This document shows, one piece after another, positions 18,263 to 27,525 of a stretch of DNA of 64,000 bases. Location of the stretch: the NCBI GenBank assembly GCA_001942415.1, contig MKJX01000184.1, positions 107,737 through 171,736 of the forward strand. Reading direction: 5' to 3'. The stretch is from Pseudonocardia sp. CNS-139. Lineage in GTDB: Bacteria; Actinomycetota; Actinomycetes; Mycobacteriales; Pseudonocardiaceae. The position numbers and the translations under genes are program-made. The notes beneath the pieces are model-generated. The model was not told where the DNA came from, searched no databases, and worked only from the letters and a program-made list of their open reading frames with translations. Positions within the stretch are counted from its first letter, which is position 1. Every line of letters starts with the position of its first letter.

Positions 18263-19710
18263 ATGACCACCGGTCGTGACGACGCTGTCACCCCCGAGGC
18301 AGATCCCTCGGGGCGGTTCCCCACCCGCCACCTCCCGCGGCCCGAGGTCCGCGACCTGCCCGCGCCCCCGGTCCAGCAGTGGCGCTACGTCGGGCCCGGC
18401 ATCATCGCCGCCGGTGTCGGCCTGGCCAGCGGCGAGTTCATCCTCTTCCCGTACATCGCCTCGCAGATCGGCCTGGGGTTCGTCTGGGCGGCGCTGCTCG
18501 GGCTGGTCACCCAGTACTTCATCAACATGGAGATCGAGCGCTACACGCTCGCCACCGGCGAGACGGCGCTCACCGGGTTCAGCCGGCTCTGGCGGCACTG
18601 GGGCCTGGTCTTCGCGATCCTGGCCTACTTCGCCAACATCTGGCCCGCGTGGGCGACGAGCTCCGGCACGCTCGTCAGCTACGTGTTCGGCGGGGACGCG
18701 GCCGTGATCTCGGTGGTCATCCTCGTGCTGGTCGGCGCCATCCTCACGCTCGCCCCCGTCGTCTACACGGTGCTGGAGCGGACGCAGATGGTGAAGGTCG
18801 CGGCCGTCGTGCTGCTGCTCGTCGTGGGTGCGCTGTTCGCCGTCGGGTCGGCCTGGGCGGACGTGCCGCGGATCGTCACCGAGGCGCAGTTCCCCGCCGC
18901 CGAGCTGGGGTTCGCCGTGCTGATGGGCGCGCTGGCGTTCGCGGGCGCCGGCGGCGGGCAGAACCTCGTGCAGAGCAACTGGATCCGGGACAAGGGCTTC
19001 GGCATGGGCCACTACGTCCCGAAGATCGTCTCGCCGCTGACCGGCGAGCCCGAGGCCCGCGGGCGGGTCGGGTTCGTGTTCACCCCGACCGAGCAGAACC
19101 TCGCGCACTGGCGCGGCTGGTGGCGCTTCGCCGGCCGCGAGCAGCTCTGGACGTTCGTGCTGATCTCGTTCCTGTCGATCGTCTTCATGTCGCTGCTGGC
19201 CTACGCGACCGTGTTCGGCAACCCCGACGCCAGAACGGGATCGGGTTCCTGCAGCTCGAGGGCCAGGTCCTGATGGAGCGGGTCGGCGGCTGGTTCGGCT
19301 ACTTCTTCTGGGTCGTGGGCGCGGTGTCGCTCTTCGCGGCGGCGCTGGGCATCGTCGACTACACCAGCCGGCTCGCCGCCGACGTCCTCAAAACCATGTA
19401 CTTCCCGGAGGCGTCGGAGAGCAAGCTCTACGCCGGGCTGGTGTGGGGCCTGGTCGTCATCGGGATCGTCGTGATCGCGGCCGGCTTCTCGCAGCCGATC
19501 TACCTGGCCGTGGTCGCGGCCTGCGTCGGCGGCGTGATGATGTTCATCTACTCCGGGCTGCTCATCGTCGTGAACCGGCGGTTCCTGCCGGAGCAGATCC
19601 GCATCCGCGGGTTCCGGGTGGGCGCGCTCGTGTGGTCGGTGGTGCTCTTCGGCGTGCTCGCGGTGCTCACCGTGCAGCAGCAGGTGCCGCGGCTGTTCGG
19701 GGCGGACTGA
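18263..19710 (+). CDS. Nramp-related membrane transporter lacking the usual metal-site motifs (one frameshift)
   Basis: Polytopic inner-membrane protein of about 480 residues related to Nramp (SLC11) transporters. The opening YVGPGIIAAGVGLASGEF corresponds to Nramp helix 1, where metal transporters have a DPGN motif. The helix-6 region reads FAGAGGGQNLVQSNWIRDKG, without the MPH metal ligand. An AGGAAGG site precedes the ATG at 18263. The frame breaks near 19230 and the stop at 19710 slightly overlaps the convergent GNAT. The gene follows the KDG kinase and aldolase on the same strand, so a carboxylate or other non-metal substrate is possible; that is inference. Confidence 0.8.
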
Positions 19711-20218
19711 CCGCCTTCCGGTAGAAGCTGCACTCCCGCGGCACGCCCGCCGGGTCGGTGGCGTAGCCGGGCACCACGCCGTAGCGGGTCCAGCCCGCGC
19801 TGCGGTAGAGGTGCTCGGCCGCGCTGCCGGTCTCGGTGTCGAGCAGCAGGAGCGTGGCGCCGGCCGCGGCGGCGGCCCGTTCGGCCGTGGCGAGCAGCGC
19901 GCGGCCCAGCCCGCGGCCGCGCGCGGTGCCGCGCACCATCAGCTTCACGACGTGCGCGCGGTGGCGGCCGTTGGGGATCCGGTCGAGCGCGAGGCTCACC
20001 GTCCCCGCGGTCCCGGTGGCGTCGTCGCACACCCAGACCAGCCGGTCGCCCGCCGCCACGGCGGGCTCCTGCTCGTGCCACCAGCGGGCGGCCGCGGCGG
20101 CGTCGAACGGCGTGACGAACCCGAGCGACGCGCCGCCCGTCACGGCGTCGACGAGCAGGCCGGCGAGGGCCGGCACGTGGTCCGCGAACTCGGCCGGAGG
20201 AACCGGTCGCACCGTCAC
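19667..20218 (-). CDS. GNAT N-acetyltransferase
   Basis: GNAT-fold acetyltransferase, 183 aa, intact. The acetyl-CoA motif RGTARGRGLGRALLATAE, the downstream LLLLDTETGSAAEHLYRSAGW block and the terminal ECSFYRKA are typical of family members linked to XRE-cupin regulators. The GTG at 20218 overlaps the regulator's stop (GTGA), so the two genes form a coupled pair. The C-terminal tail past FYRKA is longer than usual and runs 44 bases into the convergent transporter gene. Confidence 0.85.
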   Translation of the reverse strand: MTVRPVPPAEFADHVPALAGLLVDAVTGGASLGFVTPFDAAAAARWWHEQEPAVAAGDRLVWVCDDATGTAGTVSLALDRIPNGRHRAHVVKLMVRGTARGRGLGRALLATAERAAAAAGATLLLLDTETGSAAEHLYRSAGWTRYGVVPGYATDPAGVPRECSFYRKAVSPPRTAAAPAAAR

Positions 20219-20776
20219 GGCAGCACCACCACCAGCGCGTACCGCACCGGGTCCGGGCCCGGGCAGCGGAACCGCGAGCGGCCCCAGAGCCGCAACCGCA
20301 GGCAGTCGCCCGGGCCCATCTCGTGCGTGCGCTCGTCCACGGTGATCTCCACGGTTCCGTCCAGCACCCAGACGTGCTGCTCCTGGCCGGGCGACGGGCG
20401 GCGCGTCGTAGGCGATGTCGGCGCCGGGCGCGAGCTCGCCCTGCATCATCTCGGCGCGCAGCCCCGGGTCCGGCGGCGAGACCGTGCGGCGGGTGAAGCC
20501 GCTCGCGGCGTCGCGCCAGACGGTCTGCTCCGCCGCGCGCACCAGCGGCCGCGGCGCCGACTCCACCTCCGCGAGCAGCCACGAGAGCGTGCGGCCGTAG
20601 ACCGCGCAGAGCCGGCCGAGCAGCGCCGCGGTCGGGCTGATCTCGGCCCGTTCCAGGCGCGAGAGAGTGGACCGGCTCACGCCGCTGCGCCCGGCCAGGT
20701 CGTCGAGCGACCAGCCGTGCTGCGTGCGCAGCCCGGCGAGCCGGGCCGCGAGCCGGGTGTCGACGTCGTCTCTCAC
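20215..20776 (-). CDS. XRE-family regulator with C-terminal cupin domain (one frameshift)
   Basis: DNA-binding regulator. The N-terminal helix-turn-helix contains LAGRSGVSRSTLSRLERAE and PTAALLGRLCAVYGRTLSW. The C-terminal cupin strand set is read only after a frame change near 20400 (HVWVLDGTVEITVDERTHEM, then GPGDCLRLRLWGRSRF). The GTG at 20776 is taken as start; a TTG at 20797 lies in frame upstream. It is coupled to the GNAT downstream and divergent from the pirin gene. Control of the GNAT/pirin pair is a reasonable inference. Confidence 0.85.
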
Positions 20777-20819
20777 ATCCGGGAGGATATCCCGCAACCG
20801 GGAGAGCTAGATTGGGACG
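20777..20819. promoter_or_regulatory. short divergent promoter region with inverted repeat
   Basis: Only about 43 bases separate the XRE-cupin and pirin genes. Within them lies CGGGAGGATATCCCG at about 20780-20794, with CGGGA and TCCCG arms, containing the perfect palindrome GGATATCC. It would overlap both promoters and is a candidate autoregulatory operator. The gap is so short that leaderless transcripts are likely. Confidence 0.4.
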
Positions 20820-21680
20820 GTGGCCGTGACCCGCCCTGTGTCCCGCACCGTCGACCGTGTGGAGGAGGGCCTGCACGCCGGGCCCGACGCGCAGGTCGAC
20901 GACAAGCGCCTGCTCATCCTGCCCACCGACCCGGCCCGCACCGACCCGTTCCTCGTGCTCGCCGAGGACTGGTTCTCCGCGCCCGGCTTCGAGTGGCACC
21001 CGCACCGCGGCCTGGAGACCGTCACGTACGTCGTGGACGGGGTGCTGGAGCACGGCGACAGCCTCGGCAACGCCGGTGCGCTGCAGGCCGGCGACGTCCA
21101 GTGGATGACGGCCGGGCGCGGGATCATCCACCGCGAGCTCGCCTACCGCGACGAGCGCGCCCACACCCTGCAGCTCTGGCTCAACCTCCCGGCCGCCGCG
21201 CGCCTCACCGACACGCGCTACCAGGACCTCCTCGCGTCCGCGCGGCCGCGGATCACCCGGCCCGGTGTCACGGTCGACGTGATCTCCGGGACGGTCGACG
21301 GCGTCACCGGCCCGGCGCTGAACCACTGGCCGGTGCAGTCCGTGGTCGTCACGCTCGACCCGGGCGCCAAGCTGGACCTGCCGGTCCCCGCGGCGGACAG
21401 GGCGTTCGCGCTGGTGCTGGCCGGGGCGGCGGCGGTGGCCGGGCGGACCGTGCGCGCCGGCCAGGTGGCGTGGTCGGACCCGGCGCCCGGCGGGCTGGCG
21501 CTGCGCGCCGCCGACCCGGACCGGCCGGTCCGGGTGATGGTCTGCAGCGGGCGCCCGGTCGGCGAGCCGATCGTGCTCGGCGGCCCGTTCGTCATGAACA
21601 GCGCCGAGGAGATCGAGCAGGCCTACCGCGACTTCCGGACGGGCACCTTCGGCCCCGTCCCCAAGACGACCCGCCTCTGA
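20820..21680 (+). CDS. pirin family protein
   Basis: Bicupin protein of 286 aa, intact. The N-terminal cupin carries the pirin metal ligands in WHPHRGLETVTYVVDG and in MTAGRGIIHRE. The C-terminal cupin ends in PIVLGGPFVMNSAEEI, which is strongly conserved in pirins. Pirins bind iron; some have quercetinase activity and others act as redox-sensing co-regulators, and nothing here decides between these. The GTG at 20820 faces the XRE-cupin regulator. Confidence 0.92.
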   Translation: MAVTRPVSRTVDRVEEGLHAGPDAQVDDKRLLILPTDPARTDPFLVLAEDWFSAPGFEWHPHRGLETVTYVVDGVLEHGDSLGNAGALQAGDVQWMTAGRGIIHRELAYRDERAHTLQLWLNLPAAARLTDTRYQDLLASARPRITRPGVTVDVISGTVDGVTGPALNHWPVQSVVVTLDPGAKLDLPVPAADRAFALVLAGAAAVAGRTVRAGQVAWSDPAPGGLALRAADPDRPVRVMVCSGRPVGEPIVLGGPFVMNSAEEIEQAYRDFRTGTFGPVPKTTRL

Positions 21681-21694
21681 AGCCCACCCCCGGC

Positions 21695-21814
21695 GCATTC
21701 TGGAGCCATAACGCAGTTTTGCGGCTCCCCAAGGTGCGATATGGCTCCACAATGCAGTTTGGGCGCCTTCAGAAGTGCATTCTGGCTCCACAATGCGGTG
21801 TGGGGGGCTCCTGC
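21695..21814. repeat. three tandem 41-bp repeats between convergent genes
   Basis: Units begin at 21695, 21736 and 21777, exactly 41 bases apart. The shared core is GCATTCTGGCTCCACAATGC followed by AGTTTGGG or close variants. The block is visibly richer in A and T than its surroundings. It sits between the pirin stop and the penicillin-binding-protein stop, where both transcripts should end. A terminator-like or mobile short-repeat origin is inference. Confidence 0.75.
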
Positions 21815-24136
21815 TCAGCCGCCGCCCGGTGGGGGTGGTGGGGGAGGCACCGAGCCGGTGCTGACCTGCAGCGTCACCACCTGGCCGGGCAGGGCGGTGC
21901 CGCGCGGCACCTGCCCGATCACGGTGCCGGGCGGGGCGACGCTGTCCACCGTCTGCGTCGCGACGCGCCACCCCGCGCGCTCCAGGAACCCCCGCGCGTC
22001 CGGCTCGGCCCGCCCGACCACCTCGGGAACGGTGGCCGCCTGCCCGCCGTGGACGAACCGCGGGTCGGTCGGCGGGAGCGGGGTGGGCGGGCGCCCGGCG
22101 AGCAGCGGCGTCATCGTGCCGAACCACGTCTCGGCGGGCGTCTTGCCGCCGAAGATGTTGCCGCGCCCGCACGCGAACGGCGCGCCGGGCCCGTCGCAGA
22201 GCGGGCGGGGCGAGCTCGAGTTGTCGAACGTGATCACGGCGCCCGACATCTCCGGCACGACCCCCAGGAAGGCCGCGGACTGGTGGTTCTGGGTGGTGCC
22301 GGTCTTGCCGGCCATCGGCCGGGTCCACGCGACCTGCGACGCCGCGCCGAACGCCGTGCCGCCGGGCTTGTCGTCGCGGCTCAGCCCGACGATGAGGCTG
22401 TTGGCCAGCCCCGCCTCGACGGCCTGCTCGCACGGCGCCTCGGTGAGCGGCACGGGGTTGCCGGCCGGGTCGGTGACCGACTCGACGGGGGTGGGCGGGC
22501 ACCAGACGCCCCCGCTGGCGAGCGTCGCGCCGACGTTGGCCAGCTCCAGCACGCTCGTCGGGCTCACCCCCAGCGTGAACGACGCCTGCCGCTGCGCCTT
22601 CGTGACCTCGGCGATCGACCGGTCGGTCGGGCGCCCGGTGGCCGGGTTGACGAACGGCGTGGTGGCGAGCGAGCGCATGCCCAGCCGCACCGCCATGTCG
22701 ACGACGTCGGGCACGCCGGTGAACTCCATCAGCCGCACGAACGCGGTGTTCGGCGACTGCGCGAGCGCGTCGGCGAGCGACATCCGCCCGGTCTGGCTGC
22801 CCGAGTTCTGCACGGGGATCGGCCGGCCGGCGCCGTCGCGGTAGATCGGCGAGGCGTAGCCGCTGGGCGGGACCTCGATCGACGACTCGATCCCGAGCCC
22901 CTTCTCCATCGCCGTGGCCGAGGTGAAGATCTTGTAGACCGACCCGGCGCCCAGGTTCACCGGCTCGAACGGCAGCCCGTAGCTGGTCTGGTGCACGGCC
23001 GCGTTCAGCCCGTAGACGCGGCTCGACCCCATCGCGAGCACCCGGTGCCGATGCGACCCCGGCTCCACGACCGACATGACGTCGGCGGCGTCCGGCGAGT
23101 CGGGCGGCACCTCGGTGCGCAGCGACGCCGTCATCGCGGTCATGACGTCCGGGTCGAGCGTGGTGCGCACCGTGTAGCCGCCGCCGGCCAGCTGCTCGTA
23201 CGAGAAGCCGGACTGCAGCAGGTACTGCATCACGTACGCGCAGAAGAACCCGGCGTCCCCGGCGCCGAGGCAGCCGTTGGGGCGCACCTGCAGCGGCGAG
23301 ACGACCCCGAGCGGGCTCTCGGTGGCCAGCCGCGCCTGCTCGGCGCCGATCATGCCCTGCTCGTGCATCTGCTGGATGACGAGGTCGCGGCGGGCCAGGG
23401 CGGCCTCGGGCCGGTGCACCGGGTCGAAGCCCGCGGTGCTGCGGACCATCCCGGCGAGCAGCGCCGCCTGCGGCACGGTCAGCTCCGCCGGGGTCACGCC
23501 GAAGTAGGTGCGCGCGGCGGCCGCGACGCCGTAGGCGCCGTTGCCCCAGTACACGGTGTTGAGGTAGCGGGCGAGGATCTCGTTCTTCGAGAGCTGCTGC
23601 TCCAGCTGCATCGCGATCTGCGTCTCGCGCAGCTTGCGGGCCGGGGTCTGCTCGGTGGCCCGCATCCGTTCGACGTCGGTGTCGGCCAGCACGTACAGCG
23701 TGAAGTTCTTGACGTACTGCTGGGTGAGCGTGGACGCGCCCTGCTCGATGTCGCCGGAGGCGGAGTTGGCCAGCACGGCGCGGGCGGTGCCCTGCCAGTC
23801 GACGCCCTCGTGCTCGAAGAAGCGGCGGTCCTCCACCGCGACGATCGCGGCGATCATCGCCGAGGACACCTGGTCGGTCGTGACGACGTCGCGGTCCTGC
23901 CCGAACACGTGCGCGAGCGGCCGGCCGTGCCGGTCGGTCACGGTGGTGGTGGTCGGCAGGACGCCCGCGAGCAGCTCCTCCGACACGCCCGTGACGGTGT
24001 CGCTCGCCTGGTTCGCGGCGAGCCCCGCGCCCGCGGCCACCGGGAACCCGACGCCGGCCGCCAGCACTCCGGACAGGAGCGAGAGACCCAGCAGCAGCCC
24101 CACCGGCCGCATGACGCGACGCCGCTTCATGATCAC
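21815..24136 (-). CDS. class A penicillin-binding protein (transglycosylase/transpeptidase) with PASTA domain
   Basis: Bifunctional peptidoglycan synthase of 773 aa, intact. It has a basic cytoplasmic start and one N-terminal membrane helix (PVGLLLGLSLLSGVLAAGVG). The glycosyltransferase domain has EDRRFFEHEGVD, GASTLTQQYVKN and YLNTVYWGNGAYG. The transpeptidase motifs are SVYK (SxxK), SPN (SxN) and KTGTT. A C-terminal PASTA repeat (VPEVVGRAEPDARGFLERAG to GQVVTLQVS) and a Pro/Gly tail follow. The architecture matches actinobacterial PonA-type enzymes. It stands alone between other units. Confidence 0.95.
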   Translation of the reverse strand: MIMKRRRVMRPVGLLLGLSLLSGVLAAGVGFPVAAGAGLAANQASDTVTGVSEELLAGVLPTTTTVTDRHGRPLAHVFGQDRDVVTTDQVSSAMIAAIVAVEDRRFFEHEGVDWQGTARAVLANSASGDIEQGASTLTQQYVKNFTLYVLADTDVERMRATEQTPARKLRETQIAMQLEQQLSKNEILARYLNTVYWGNGAYGVAAAARTYFGVTPAELTVPQAALLAGMVRSTAGFDPVHRPEAALARRDLVIQQMHEQGMIGAEQARLATESPLGVVSPLQVRPNGCLGAGDAGFFCAYVMQYLLQSGFSYEQLAGGGYTVRTTLDPDVMTAMTASLRTEVPPDSPDAADVMSVVEPGSHRHRVLAMGSSRVYGLNAAVHQTSYGLPFEPVNLGAGSVYKIFTSATAMEKGLGIESSIEVPPSGYASPIYRDGAGRPIPVQNSGSQTGRMSLADALAQSPNTAFVRLMEFTGVPDVVDMAVRLGMRSLATTPFVNPATGRPTDRSIAEVTKAQRQASFTLGVSPTSVLELANVGATLASGGVWCPPTPVESVTDPAGNPVPLTEAPCEQAVEAGLANSLIVGLSRDDKPGGTAFGAASQVAWTRPMAGKTGTTQNHQSAAFLGVVPEMSGAVITFDNSSSPRPLCDGPGAPFACGRGNIFGGKTPAETWFGTMTPLLAGRPPTPLPPTDPRFVHGGQAATVPEVVGRAEPDARGFLERAGWRVATQTVDSVAPPGTVIGQVPRGTALPGQVVTLQVSTGSVPPPPPPPGGG

Positions 24137-24185
24137 TTAGCGTAGCGGTCGGGGCGTCGGTTCGCCGTCTGGTCAAGCCGATGGG

Positions 24186-25337
24186 TCAGGGAACGGTGGG
24201 TGGCGCCCAGTCGGCGAACCGGGTGATGCCGCGCACCGCGGCACGCGGCGGGAGGAACCGCATCAACCGGTTGCGCAGGCCCACGGCCAGCGGGTTCTCC
24301 AGCTGCAGCCCGATCCGGGCGGTGATCCGGGCGGCCCGCGCCGCGGCCTGGGTGCGCGGCCGGCGCAAGGCGTCGGAGCGGGCCGGCCCGGCGGCGAGGT
24401 CGGTGCCGGGCGGGAGGCAGGCGGCGAGCACGACCGCGTCCTCCATCGCGAGCGCGGCGCCCTGCCCGAGGGTCGGCGCCATGGCGTGCGCGGCGTCCCC
24501 GACGAGCGCGACCGCCCCGCGGACGTACGTCGGCAGCGGGCCGCTCAGCTCGTGGATGTCGTGGCGCAGCACGGCCGCCGGGTCGGTCGCCGCGACGAGC
24601 GCGGGGAGCGGCGCGTGCCACGCCGCGTACCGCTCTCGCAGGTAGTCCCATTCCGACGGGTGCCGGGCACCCTCCGCGGCGTTCTCGGCGACGTACCAGT
24701 ACACGCGTCCGTCGCCGAGCGGGATCGCGCCGAACTCCTGCCCGACGCCCCAGCTCGTCGTGATCGCGATCGGCTCCGGCCACGGCGGCGTGACGCCCCG
24801 CCACGCCGTCGAGCCGATGTGGCGCGGCCGCGGGCCGGCCGGCCACAGCCGCTCCCGCACGGTGCTGCGCAGGCCGTCCGCGCCGACCACGAGGTCCGCC
24901 TCCGCGACCTGCTCGGCCCCGTCACGGACGTAGCTCACCGCGCCGTCCCGGACGGCGGTGACCTCCGCGCCCGCCACGAGCGCCGCGCCGTCGCGTTCGA
25001 GCCGCTCACGGATGGCGCGGTGCAGCGTCGCACGGTGCACGCCGAGCGCCCCGGCGAGGTCGGACGCGGCGAGCCGGGTGACCCACCGGCCGGACGCGTC
25101 ACGGATGCCGCCGGCGGTGTCCCACACGCCGCCCGCCCGCACCGCGTCGCCCACGCCGATCACGTCCAGCGCGCGCAGGCCGTTGGTGAACACCGTGATG
25201 CCGGCGCCGACCTCCCCGAACGCGGGCGCCCGCTCCAGCACCGTGACGGCCCGGCCCGCGCGCCGCAGCGCCACCCCGGCCGTCACCCCGCCGATCCCGC
25301 CGCCCACCACCACCGCCGTGCGCTCCACCCACCCCAT
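24186..25337 (-). CDS. FAD-dependent monooxygenase (PheA/UbiH/PHBH group)
   Basis: Class A flavoprotein monooxygenase, 383 aa. The ADP-binding motif GGGIGGVTAGVALRRAG, the DG motif (VVGADGLRSTVR) and the GD motif (ALVGDAAHAMAPTLGQGAA) are all present. The ATG at 25337 is preferred over an upstream in-frame start. The segment around residue 325 (GPARSDALRRPRTQAA) appears shorter than in relatives, so a small deletion is possible. It is divergent from an HxlR regulator, which probably controls it. The substrate is unknown, likely an aromatic compound. Confidence 0.9.
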   Translation of the reverse strand: MGWVERTAVVVGGGIGGVTAGVALRRAGRAVTVLERAPAFGEVGAGITVFTNGLRALDVIGVGDAVRAGGVWDTAGGIRDASGRWVTRLAASDLAGALGVHRATLHRAIRERLERDGAALVAGAEVTAVRDGAVSYVRDGAEQVAEADLVVGADGLRSTVRERLWPAGPRPRHIGSTAWRGVTPPWPEPIAITTSWGVGQEFGAIPLGDGRVYWYVAENAAEGARHPSEWDYLRERYAAWHAPLPALVAATDPAAVLRHDIHELSGPLPTYVRGAVALVGDAAHAMAPTLGQGAALAMEDAVVLAACLPPGTDLAAGPARSDALRRPRTQAAARAARITARIGLQLENPLAVGLRNRLMRFLPPRAAVRGITRFADWAPPTVP

Positions 25338-25404
25338 GATCCACGATCCCCAGTGCGGGCGTCTGAGCTGCTGGGTTGCGTCCAGGGACCGTATTCTTCG
25401 GGCC

Positions 25405-25911
25405 ATGAGGCGCACCTCCTTCGCCACGTGGCCGTGCTCCGTGGCCCGCACCATGGACCTGCTGGGCGACTGGTGGACACCGCTGGTGCTGCGGGAGGCG
25501 TTCTACGGCATCCGCCGCTTCGACGAGTTCCAGCAGGGCCTCGGGATCGCCCGCAACACGCTGGCCGACCGGCTGCGCCGGCTCGTCGACGAGGGGCTGC
25601 TGGCGAAGGTGCCCTACCAGACCGACCCCGTCCGGCACGACTACGTGCTCACGGAGAAGGGTCGCGACTTCTTCGGCGTGCTCGCGGCGATGGCCCGCTG
25701 GGGCGACCGCTGGCTCGCCGACGAGGCCGGCCCGCCCGTCACGTTCCACCACCGGTCGTGCGGGCACGACACCCACGCCGAGGTCGTCTGCGCGGAGTGC
25801 GGCGAGCCGCTGGCGGCCGCCGACACCGTCACGCGGATGGGCCCGGGCTACCCGCCGCGGCTGGCGGAGCGTCCCGAGGTGCGGCGGCGCTTCGCGGGTG
25901 ACCCGCGTTGA
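25405..25911 (+). CDS. HxlR-family transcriptional regulator
   Basis: Winged-helix regulator of 168 aa, intact. The HxlR core reads CSVARTMDLLGDWWTPLVLR, then RRFDEFQQGLGIARNTLADR and the LTEKGRDF wing. After about residue 115 there is a Cys/His-rich tail (HHRSCGHD and VVCAECGEP) that resembles a zinc knuckle and is found in a subset of the family. It lies 67 bases from the divergent FAD monooxygenase and just upstream of the SRPBCC operon, so it may control either. Confidence 0.92.
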   Translation: MRRTSFATWPCSVARTMDLLGDWWTPLVLREAFYGIRRFDEFQQGLGIARNTLADRLRRLVDEGLLAKVPYQTDPVRHDYVLTEKGRDFFGVLAAMARWGDRWLADEAGPPVTFHHRSCGHDTHAEVVCAECGEPLAAADTVTRMGPGYPPRLAERPEVRRRFAGDPR

Positions 25912-25932
25912 CAGCGCCGCGTCGGAGCCGCG

Positions 25933-25961
25933 TTGACAAGTTAGTCCTGTTGGGCAACTCT
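25933..25961 (+). promoter_or_regulatory. candidate promoter for the SRPBCC-LLM-molybdoenzyme operon
   Basis: TTGACA at 25933-25938 matches the -35 consensus. Seventeen bases later, AACTCT at 25956-25961 is a weak -10, and the start codon follows seven bases on, so the message would be nearly leaderless. AGTT and AACT halves flank the spacer and could bind the HxlR regulator encoded immediately upstream. Confidence 0.35.
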
Positions 25962-25968
25962 GCTGGTC

Positions 25969-26481
25969 ATGGAGTGGACCGGCGCGCGGTACGCCGACTG
26001 CCCGACCGTGCAGGCCGAGCTCTGGGTCGACGCCCCCGCGACGCGCGTGTGGGCGGTCGTGGCCGACGTCGGGCGGATGCCGTCGATGAGCAAGGAGCTC
26101 TTCGCCGTCGAGTGGCAGGACGGCGCCACCGGCCCCGCGGTCGGCCACCGGTTCGTCGGGCGCAGCCGGCACGCGGCGTTCGGGGAGTGGGCCACGACGT
26201 CCACGGTGGTCGAGTGCGCCGAGCCGCAGGTGCTCGCGTGGGCGGTCGGTGACCCCGGCACCCCGTCCGCGGTCTGGCGGTTCACGCTCGAACCGTGCGG
26301 GCGCGGCACGCTGCTGCGCGAGTGGATGCGGATGGGACCCGGCCGGTCCGGGCTCAGCGTGGCGATCGACCGGATGCCCGACAAGGAGCAGAAGATCGTG
26401 TTCGTCCGGATGCGCGAGTTCGAGAGCGCGATCGTGCGGACGCTCGGGGCGATCAAGGAGTGCGTCGAGGCCGGGGCCTGA
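25969..26481 (+). CDS. SRPBCC-family protein
   Basis: START/SRPBCC-fold ligand-binding protein of 170 aa, intact. The opening VQAELWVDAPATRVWAVVAD and the later W-R-F-T-L-E strand are typical. Members bind hydrophobic ligands and include polyketide cyclases and aromatase-like proteins; none of their catalytic signatures is clear here. The stop shares a base with the next ATG (TGATG), tying it to the LLM oxidoreductase as a probable substrate-handling partner. Confidence 0.85.
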   Translation: MEWTGARYADCPTVQAELWVDAPATRVWAVVADVGRMPSMSKELFAVEWQDGATGPAVGHRFVGRSRHAAFGEWATTSTVVECAEPQVLAWAVGDPGTPSAVWRFTLEPCGRGTLLREWMRMGPGRSGLSVAIDRMPDKEQKIVFVRMREFESAIVRTLGAIKECVEAGA

Positions 26482-27525
26482 TGCGCACCGCCACCACGGT
26501 CGAGGCGTCGGCCGGCGACTGGCGCGAGACCGTCGCGTTCGTGGTGGAGGCCGAGAAGCTCGGCCTGGACGTGTGCTGGGTCGCGGAGGCGTGGGGCTCG
26601 GACGCCCCGTCCGCGCTCGGCTACCTCGCCGCCCGCACCGACCGGATCCGGCTCGGCTCCGGCGTGCTCCAGCTCGGCACCCGCACGCCGGTCGCGGTCG
26701 CCCAGGCCGCGCTCACCCTGGCCGACATGACCGACGGGCGGTTCCTGCTCGGGCTCGGCCCGTCCGGCCCGCAGGTGGTCGAGGGGCTGCACGGGGTGGC
26801 GTTCGCGGCGCCGCGCACCCGCACGCGCGAGACCGTGGAGATCGTGCGGCAGGCGTTCGCGGGGGAGAAGATCACCTACGCCGGCGAGCGGTTCACTGTT
26901 CCGCTGCCCGGCGGCGAGGGCCGCCCGATGCGCCTGTCCACCAGGCCCGACCCGGACATCCCGGTCTACCTGGCCGCGATGTCGCCGCGGATGCTGGAGC
27001 TGACCGGCGAGATCGCCGACGGCTGGCTGGGCACGAGCTTCGTGCCGGAGGGCGCGGGCGCCTACTTCGCGCATCTCGACGCCGGGCTCGCCGCGGCCGG
27101 CCGCACCCGCGCCGACCTCGACGTCTGCCAGGGCGCGGAGGTCGCGTTCGCCCCCGACGAGGACGCCCTGCGCGCGATGGTCGCCGGCCGGAGGCGGGAG
27201 CTGGCGTTCGGCCTGGGCGGGATGGGCTCCGCGCGCACCAACTTCTACAACGCCGCCTACAGCCGCCAGGGCTGGGCCGACCGTCGCCGCGGCCGTCCGC
27301 GAGCGGTGGCAGGCCGGCGACCGCGACGGCGCGACCGCGCTCGTCACCGACGAGATGGTGCTGGCCACCACGCTGATCGGCACCGAGGACATGGTGCGCG
27401 CCCGGCTGCGGGTCTGGCGCGCCGCCGGCGTCGACACCGTGCGCCTCTATCCGGCCGGCGACACGCTCGACGCCCGCCTGACGACGCTCGCCCGCGCGCT
27501 CGACCTGATCGGAGACCTGCGGTGA
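26481..27525 (+). CDS. luciferase-like F420-dependent oxidoreductase (one frameshift)
   Basis: LLM-class TIM-barrel oxidoreductase of about 348 residues. It has CWVAEAWGSDAPSALGYLAA, IRLGSGVLQLGTRTPVAVAQ and the DMTDGRFLLGLGPSGPQVVE block that distinguishes F420-dependent members. The frame changes near 27281 and ends at TGA 27523-27525. The ATG overlaps the SRPBCC stop and the stop overlaps the GTG of the molybdoenzyme gene. Together these look like a three-gene oxidation pathway for an unidentified substrate. Confidence 0.9.

Noticed and set aside
19548..24176. Very long open frame on the minus strand (over 1500 codons) and an equally long one on the plus strand
   Set aside because: Both are shadows over the pirin and penicillin-binding-protein genes. 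They are rich in Arg, Ala, Pro and Gly with no domain, as expected in high-GC DNA.
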